From Hepatocystis sp. ex Piliocolobus tephrosceles (lineage: Eukaryota; Apicomplexa; Aconoidasida; Haemosporida; Plasmodiidae): DNA of 12,201 nucleotides. Location of the stretch: contig CABPSV020000616.1 of NCBI GenBank assembly GCA_902459845.2, positions 1-12,201 on the forward strand, written 5' to 3'. A program made the translations under genes and the position numbers. Each line of letters starts with the position of its first letter. Position 1 is the stretch's first letter. This document shows, piece by piece, positions 7,650 to 12,201 of the stretch. Below the pieces are notes generated by a model. It saw only the letters and a list, made by a program, of their open reading frames with translations. It made no database searches and was not told the origin of the DNA.

Positions 7650-8314
7650 AGTTCAACATATATACATGCACGCGTGCATATATACGCCAAACTAGTGCGT
7701 ATAGTATATATAAACAATTCAAAAAAAGAAAAGGTAACACAAGTATTGAACATGTTCATACAATGTATGCTAGTAAATATATATATATATATATATACGT
7801 ATATTTGTAAAAAACTATTTATTACTTTACAAGGGTTTGTAAAAGGGATGTTTATAATCTGTAATAAAGCAAAATAAAATAAATACATACATATATAGGT
7901 ATGTGCATATATAGGTATATACACTCATTCATACTTATGAATACGTATGTTTACTTATTTTACCAAATGTATTTATTTTTATACATTTAAAACATACCAA
8001 TTCATTGTCCACATCACTTTCACAATTATCTATGGATAGCCTGTTATCATAAGACTTAAAAATTTTCCTACTAGACCCATGTACCTTTTTTAAAAAAAAA
8101 AAAAAGAGGCACACAGATATATATATATATATATATATACATACATACGTATATACACAAACATGAGTAGTACAATATATACATTAAATAAAACTACCTT
8201 TTCATTTAGTGCTGTAATTTTATCTATATTTATATATTTTAATAAAAATTCGCCACCCTTTAACACCTCATCAGCAGCTTTACACCCGCAACCTTCTTCA
8301 TGTAATATAACCAT
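6516..8314 (-). CDS. PITH domain protein (PITHD1-like), eight exons
   Basis: A stand-alone PITH domain, the fold also found at the C-terminus of TXNL1, where it binds the proteasome. Cytosolic or nuclear location is expected because no leader is present. Exons: 8314-8198, 8084-7998, 7858-7826, 7585-7494, 7332-7257, 7098-7014, 6894-6848 and 6599-6516; all phases agree and give 206 residues, close to human PITHD1 (about 211). Family motifs recovered across splice joints are: N-terminal GCGC (8-11), ESDVDNEL (61-68), NIPFT (71-75), LIGGEEGTYPKKMKL (85-99), SLFNV (138-142), YGAETTKIFYIGLKG (153-167) and YEASPNLADH (181-190). The start is the first ATG after a 26-nt A tract, and it places the CxC motif at the expected N-terminal position. 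No thioredoxin domain is attached. The assignment rests on remembered family sequence, but the match is long and ordered. The partner (proteasome lid or a transcription role) is inferred from animal and yeast homologues. Confidence 0.93.
6612..6659. repeat. (TA)24 microsatellite in PITH intron 7
   Basis: Forty-eight bases of alternating A and T lie just inside the 3' end of intron 7 (6600-6847). Here the usual T tract before the acceptor is replaced by TA repeat, then AATTTGGTAG. Confidence 0.85.
7075..7080 (-). promoter_or_regulatory. Decoy consensus splice donor inside PITH exon 6
   Basis: The coding sequence AAT|GTAAGT forms a textbook 5' splice site 18 nt into exon 6. Using it would delete the conserved segment that ends in YGAETTKIFYI and hit an in-frame TAA in the second codon of exon 7. 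Conserved protein sequence continues through it, so the full-length reading is preferred. Confidence 0.7.
7130..7223. repeat. 26-bp intronic minisatellite with GTAGCTAG core
   Basis: Two nearly identical 26-bp units (7130-7155 and 7156-7181: AATGTAGCTAG, then (C/T)CAATATAA(A/C)TATCG) are followed by a 13-bp partial unit (7182-7194) and a diverged unit to 7223. The array lies in PITH intron 5 (7099-7256). It is less A/T-rich than its surroundings. Confidence 0.8.
7384..7424. repeat. Compound (TA)n-(GT)10 microsatellite
   Basis: A run of about ten TA units is followed by C and then ten GT units (7405-7424). It lies in PITH intron 4 (7333-7493). It is the only clear dinucleotide repeat in the window that is not TA. 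Confidence 0.85.
7616..7650. repeat. (AAAT)n microsatellite in PITH intron 3
   Basis: About eight AAAT units continue from an A-rich tract. The repeat lies within intron 3 (7586-7825), which also holds a TA run near 7778-7797. It is non-coding despite open frames across it. Confidence 0.8.
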
Positions 8315-8880
8315 TTTTTTTTTTTTTTTTTTTTTTTTTTCTTAACTGATATGCTATATATGCAATATATCTATATATATATGATGTACATACGTATTTA
8401 CGTTTATGTCTATAATGTTGGTGTATTAATTCTTTATTTTTATTTTTATATATGTTTTTTAAGTAGCTTAAAATATTTATTAAACGCTTTTTTTTTTTTA
8501 GTAGCTTATGTTATGACCAATAGCCAAGAGTTAATAGCCAATAGTCAATTTCCAATGTTCAAAGCAAAAAAACAAAAGAACAAAAAAACAGAAATAAAAA
8601 TAAAAAAGTCTTTTATATTTTGTTAACAAAATTGTGGTTCGTACATAAAACTTGTTAACACATTTTTAGCTCACATAAATTAAGTCCATATATATTTATT
8701 AACATGTTGTTTTTTAATAACCTAATATAAATATATAGAATAAAAAGTTTCAGTTTTTTAATAAATGTTAAAAAGTGTGCAAAAAGTTAGGAAAATAAAT
8801 ATATGTGATATATATGAATATACATACACTTACTCATGTTGAACAAAAAAAAAAGCACTCCATTCATTTATTATTATTAT

Positions 8881-8927
<47 letters not shown>

Positions 8928-9150
8928 AACCATGCATAATAAAATATTATTTTTGAAAAAGTAATAAAAAGGTAAAAAAAAAAAAAAAAAAAATATTTAC
9001 ATGATACAAATTGACACAAATTAAATATTCATATGAATGAAACAAATTTTTTATTTGAATTACTTAAATAAATTATGAATAAAACTTAAAATGCAGTAAA
9101 CAAAAAGGAATGTCAACAAACACTATCATTAAAAATATGCTAAGCCGGAG

Positions 9151-9191
<41 letters not shown>

Positions 9192-9238
9192 TACATATAC
9201 ATAACTTAAAAGTTGACATAACTCAAGAGTTGGTATAC
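8315..9238. other. Intergenic region between PITH and TPR-like genes
   Basis: This stretch includes the PITH gene promoter and leader (A26 in the mRNA directly before the ATG, 8315-8340) and the 3' region of the TPR-like gene. A plus-strand frame ending at 8626 contains a Met followed by a short Asn/Gln/Lys stretch (near 8512-8626), but it has no conserved features. A 42-T run lies at 8883-8924 and (TA)n at about 9154-9186. No exon or RNA gene was recognised. Confidence 0.7.
8883..8924. repeat. T42 homopolymer
   Basis: Forty-two consecutive T in the gap between two minus-strand genes, the same length as the run at 5731-5772. It could be a nucleosome-free spacer in the PITH promoter. Confidence 0.9.
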
Positions 9239-11194
9239 TTAAAAAGTAAAAGGTAGTTTTTTTTTATTTTGTTTTAAAAAATTTATAATGTTTTGGTCCT
9301 CGTATGGTCGAGACCATGTATACGTATGATTTCTTTTATTTAAAATATATCCTTCCATTATTGGCTTTTTTAATTCATTCTTTATTACTACATCCACTAT
9401 GGCTAGTCCATCTTCTGGTGTTTTCATTTTATTATCTGTTAAAATATAAAACAAACGCAAATCATCATACTGTAACATATTCAAATATTTTAAACATATG
9501 GTCCTCAAATTATAACAAGTATATAACTGCTCATTTTTTTCAACTATAGTTTCAGCCTTAGCATAACTATTTAATAACATAACTTTTGAACTATCTGATA
9601 AACATTCATTAAATTTATTTAAATGAAAAAAAAAACGGGATCTCCATATTAAATATTTTTCCAAGTATTTATATAAACGATTTTCTAAACAAAATAAAAT
9701 GCATTTATTTATTTTTTGTAAACATGTTTTTATATTAATACCTGAATTAGTCAGAAAAAAAGTTATATTATTTACTTTTTCATCCATTTCTTTTTCATTT
9801 ATTAAAAGTGATAAAAAATTTAACTCATACATTAAATTACGATCCTTTATGTAGTCCTCAGATTTGTAAAATTTTTTATCCAAGCTGTTATTTTCTTTTT
9901 TGTTATTCATTAAATAACTATTTAATAATTTATATATTTCTTCTTTAGTAATCATTTTTATATTCTTTATTATATTATTATTACTATCCGTAGTTGTATT
10001 TTTATCCGTAGTAGTATTTTTATCCGTAACAGTATTTTTATTCGTAACAGTATTTTTATCCGTAGTAATATTTTTATCCATAGTAATATTTTTATCCATA
10101 GTAATATTTTTATCCGTAGTAATATTTTTATTAAATAAATCGCTAGGGTTATGACATAACGTAGTGTTAATTGCACTGAAATGTACTAACAAAAAACACG
10201 TTGCTTTGGCTTGGTATAAATTTGCATTCAAAAAAAAATAATTAGATTTCATATAATTAGATATTATATTTAATTGTATCATTTTTAACAATAAATTTGA
10301 ATAAAATATGACTCCGTTCATAAAAATCTGTTTGTAATTGTTTAAATATAAAAAATGTAAATTTTCAATTAATAATAAAACAAATATATTATCTTTTAAT
10401 TTAGGAATAGTGTTCCATTTTTTTTTTTTTATGTTTTTAATTAGTCTACTTATATTTTTGTTTATTCTTTTAGTTCTTTTGTAACATGTATGTTGTGTAT
10501 TATGTTGTGTATTATGTTGTGTATTATGCTGTATATTATGCTGTGTATTATGCTGTGTATTATGCTGTATATTATGCTGTATATTATGTTGTGTATTATG
10601 TTGTGTATTATGTTGTGTATTATGTTGTGTATTATTGTACATGTTTGTACTTACACGGAACTTGATAGGGGGTCTTACCCGATTATTATGTAGTCTATTA
10701 CCCACCCAGTTGTTTATTTCCGTTTTAAAAAAAAATGGTTTTGTAATTCGCATCAAAATAGTATGTAATAAAAGAGAATATCGAAGACCATTCTCAGAGT
10801 TTTTTTTTATTTTTGTATAAAAAAAAACTAAGTTGAATAAACTCATAACATTTAAAGGGTTATAATATAAAGAGCATTTAATAAGATATAAAAATTGTTC
10901 ATTCTTCTTCTTAATATTATTATTATTATTATTATTATTTCCACTACTGAATTTATTTATTTGATCAAGTAAAAGACAGCTAGCTTTCTGATACCCAATA
11001 GATTTAATATATTTATCTCTATATATATTTTTACAAAAATGTAATATACTGTTTATATTTAAATCATCTTTTAAATGAACATAATTATTTGTTTTTTCAT
11101 ATCCTAGTAGTAATTGTTTAGTTATTTTTTGTTTTCTCCCAAAGGTGTTTATATTTTTAATAAACGGAATCGTTACAAATGTATCACTTTTCAT
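9239..11194 (-). CDS. TPR-like protein with two Asn-rich repeat arrays, single exon
   Basis: A 651-residue protein, open from ATG to TAA, that I cannot assign to a named gene. The clearest motif is a tetratricopeptide unit at about 514-547: WRSRFFFHLNKFNECLSD followed by SSKVMLLNSYAKA, which fits the TPR pattern of aromatic, small and basic positions and the closing N/P-x-Y-A-K-A. Helical segments at about 100-146 (including CSLYYNPLNVMSLFNLV) and 266-342 look like further degenerate TPR or alpha-solenoid helices. The C-terminus (585-651, with EDGLAIVDVVIKNEL and YTWSRPYEDQ) looks conserved and globular. Two arrays interrupt the helical parts: N(T/I)QH x12 at 188-235 and KN(I/T)xx(D/N) x8 at 356-403, plus a short Asn run at 86-93. 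No signal peptide or membrane span is evident. A scaffold or protein-binding role is inferred from the TPR alone. Confidence 0.85.
   Translation of the reverse strand: MKSDTFVTIPFIKNINTFGRKQKITKQLLLGYEKTNNYVHLKDDLNINSILHFCKNIYRDKYIKSIGYQKASCLLLDQINKFSSGNNNNNNNNIKKKNEQFLYLIKCSLYYNPLNVMSLFNLVFFYTKIKKNSENGLRYSLLLHTILMRITKPFFFKTEINNWVGNRLHNNRVRPPIKFRVSTNMYNNTQHNTQHNTQHNTQHNIQHNIQHNTQHNTQHNIQHNTQHNTQHNTQHTCYKRTKRINKNISRLIKNIKKKKWNTIPKLKDNIFVLLLIENLHFLYLNNYKQIFMNGVIFYSNLLLKMIQLNIISNYMKSNYFFLNANLYQAKATCFLLVHFSAINTTLCHNPSDLFNKNITTDKNITMDKNITMDKNITTDKNTVTNKNTVTDKNTTTDKNTTTDSNNNIIKNIKMITKEEIYKLLNSYLMNNKKENNSLDKKFYKSEDYIKDRNLMYELNFLSLLINEKEMDEKVNNITFFLTNSGINIKTCLQKINKCILFCLENRLYKYLEKYLIWRSRFFFHLNKFNECLSDSSKVMLLNSYAKAETIVEKNEQLYTCYNLRTICLKYLNMLQYDDLRLFYILTDNKMKTPEDGLAIVDVVIKNELKKPIMEGYILNKRNHTYTWSRPYEDQNIINFLKQNKKKLPFTF
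9986..10129 (-). repeat. Eight-copy 18-bp coding repeat (KNxxxD/N)
   Basis: Eight six-residue units: KNITTD, KNITMD x2, KNITTD, KNTVTN, KNTVTD and KNTTTD x2 (protein 356-403). The array is perfectly in register and 144 bp long. The order of variants suggests stepwise duplication of neighbouring units. Confidence 0.9.
10490..10633 (-). repeat. Twelve-copy 12-bp coding repeat (NTQH/NIQH)
   Basis: Twelve four-residue units, nine NTQH and three NIQH (protein 188-235), total 144 bp. On the plus strand the same DNA reads as a Met-Leu-Cys-Ile-type repeat, which is only the antisense shadow. It lies between two helical regions of the TPR-like protein. Confidence 0.9.
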
Positions 11195-11570
11195 TTTTTT
11201 ATCATAAAAAAAAGAACAACACGTATAAAAATATGGACAACCAAATTAAAACAAACATAAGTCATTTTGTAAATCCTAATCACACATGTTCATAGTTGTC
11301 GTAACATGTTTATTTGTTTTAAGCTAGTTATATAATGAAATAAAAAAAGAAATAAAATATATTCTTTTTTTTTTTTTTTTTATAATAAGCCTAAATCATC
11401 AGAATAAGTCATTATATTTGCTCTATTTGTAAATAAAATAAATATTATAACGGAGACTTATCCCATTTTTTATTATAAGATTAAAAAAAAAAAAAAAAAA
11501 AAAAGGAATAATATAATGTTAATATAGTTTTAGTTATTTTTTATCTTTCTGCCTGGTCCTTGCATTTTGT

Positions 11571-11601
11571 CGTTCGTTCATTTGTTCGCCCATTCGTTCA
11601 T
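11571..11601. repeat. Short CATTCGTT-like repeat
   Basis: About four overlapping 8-bp units (CGTTCGTTCATTTGTTCGCC, then CATTCGTTCAT) form a CG-containing patch in otherwise A/T-only DNA, about 380 bp upstream of the TPR-like start codon. Confidence 0.6.
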
Positions 11602-11808
11602 TTTTTCACTTTTTGTTTGCTCTTTTTTTTTTTTTTTTTATTATTCCTAACCTTTTTATACTATCTCGTTCTTTTTTTTTTTCGTTTTGTTTTTATTATC
11701 ATTACTAACAGAAACGTTCTTTTATCTGAGTTTATGCTAACACGTGAAAAGGAACACAAAAAAAAAAAAAAAGAAAAAAAAAATCCAAATAAAAAAATTT
11801 AAAAAAAA

Positions 11809-11902
11809 CGATTTAAAAACAATTTAAAAACAATTTAAAAACAATTTAAAAACAATTTAAAAACGACTTAAAAACAATTTAAAAAAAACGATTTAAACAC
11901 AA

Positions 11903-11905
<3 letters not shown>
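11809..11905. repeat. TTAAAAACAAT tandem repeat (right copy)
   Basis: About eight units of 11 bp with the core TTTAAAAACAA. Two or three carry ACGA instead of ACAA, and the last are diverged. Related to the array at 303-375 by the shared TTAAAAAC(A/G)A core, including the same A-to-G variant. Confidence 0.8.
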
Positions 11906-11939
<34 letters not shown>

Positions 11940-12100
11940 GTAAAGGCATTACATAAGTTGAACGGCCTTCTTATTCATATCTATTTTTTTTTTAATGTCG
12001 TTTTTATGTAACACAAAAAAAGAAAAAAAAAAAAAAAATTCAAATACTTAAAAATTTAAATGTTGAAAGCTTATCAAGTGTTAAAATTTTTTTTTATCAA

Positions 12101-12121
12101 AGTAGTAGTAGTAGTAGTAGT
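12101..12121. repeat. (AGT)7 microsatellite
   Basis: Seven AGT units in non-coding DNA near the right end of the window, followed by a diverged AATAGT. Confidence 0.85.
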
Positions 12122-12201
12122 AATAGTACATACTTGTTAACATTCCAAATGAAAAAAAAAAAAAAAAAAATCTAGAAAATGGATAAACAAATGAAACAAT
12201 T

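Larger units (their letters stand above)
11195..12201. other. Region upstream of the TPR-like gene
   Basis: Presumed promoter and leader of the 11194 start. It holds an A-run at about 11482-11504, a CATTCGTT-like short repeat at 11571-11601, the TTAAAAAC array at 11809-11905, an A32 run at 11906-11937 and (AGT)7 at 12101-12121. Frames here are low-complexity Phe/Lys and not convincing genes. No RNA gene was seen. The gene to the right lies outside the window. Confidence 0.7.

Noticed and set aside
7674..7877. Plus-strand frame opposite the PITH gene
   Set aside because: Antisense shadow over intron 3 and a mini-exon; low-complexity with no family features.
7490..7924. Single 144-codon minus-strand frame
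   Set aside because: It mixes two true PITH exons (7858-7826 and 7585-7494) with intron 3 microsatellites.
8351..8626. Plus-strand 91-codon frame with an Asn/Gln/Lys tail
   Set aside because: Mostly Tyr-Ile repeat translation, with no motif and no signal for a real exon. A tiny unknown gene cannot be excluded, but nothing supports it.
1052..9147. GCTTAGC (1056-1062) and its reverse complement GCTAAGC (9139-9145), each near a TA run
   Set aside because: A seven-base match in 12 kb of low-complexity DNA can occur by chance; no further similarity was seen.
9970..10176. Minus-strand Ile-Leu-rich repeat frame
   Set aside because: Alternate-frame reading of the KNxxxD repeat array.
10490..10693. 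Plus-strand Met-Leu-Cys-Ile repeat frame
   Set aside because: Antisense shadow of the NTQH repeat in the TPR-like gene.
11560..11802. Plus-strand Phe-rich frame upstream of the TPR-like gene
   Set aside because: Poly-T and poly-A translation with a short repeat at the start; no domain or splice support.
1..12201. tRNA, rRNA, CRISPR, transposon or telomeric var-type sequence
   Set aside because: No cloverleaf, spacer array, terminal inverted repeats, transposase-like protein or telomere repeat was recognised. The repeats present are simple or short tandem ones.

Overview
The window looks like a stretch of Plasmodium nuclear chromosome. The evidence is extreme A+T richness, long homopolymer A/T runs and (TA)n microsatellites between genes and inside introns, Asn/Lys-rich proteins, short introns with GTA-type donors and T-rich acceptors, and two adjacent proteins with apparent signal-plus-transit leaders of the apicoplast type. 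The species cannot be fixed from sequence alone. A very A/T-rich species is likely (falciparum-like, avian or malariae-like).

Layout. 1-1575 is a low-complexity upstream region. 1576-3682 (+) is a six-exon type II/III DnaJ (HSP40) gene with a mitochondrial-style leader. 3683-4086 is a short convergent gap. 4087-4986 (-) is a two-exon gene for a secreted, probably apicoplast-targeted protein with an unrecognised Trp-rich C-terminal domain. 5136-5720 (-) is a single-exon gene for a second leader-bearing protein, only 149 bp from the previous one. 5721-6515 is intergenic. 6516-8314 (-) is an eight-exon gene for a 206-residue stand-alone PITH-domain protein of the PITHD1 type. 8315-9238 is intergenic. 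9239-11194 (-) is a single-exon gene for a 651-residue TPR-like protein carrying two low-complexity repeat arrays. 11195-12201 is its upstream region.

The spliced models were built by hand. Reading frame and intron phase agree at every junction, and the PITH and DnaJ models recover known family motifs across those junctions. I see no rRNA, tRNA, CRISPR array, transposon or other mobile element.

These are nuclear housekeeping or organelle-related genes and do not form an operon. Likely roles are co-chaperone action (DnaJ), proteasome or transcription-linked PITH function, and plastid or secretory functions for the two leader-bearing unknowns. I do not see a clear new multi-gene system. The points most worth a second look are the tightly packed pair of leader-bearing genes, the duplicated multi-donor splice motif in the DnaJ gene, the decoy splice sites in the PITH gene and the second-exon reading frame of the 4087-4986 gene, and the two equal-length coding repeat arrays in the TPR-like gene.
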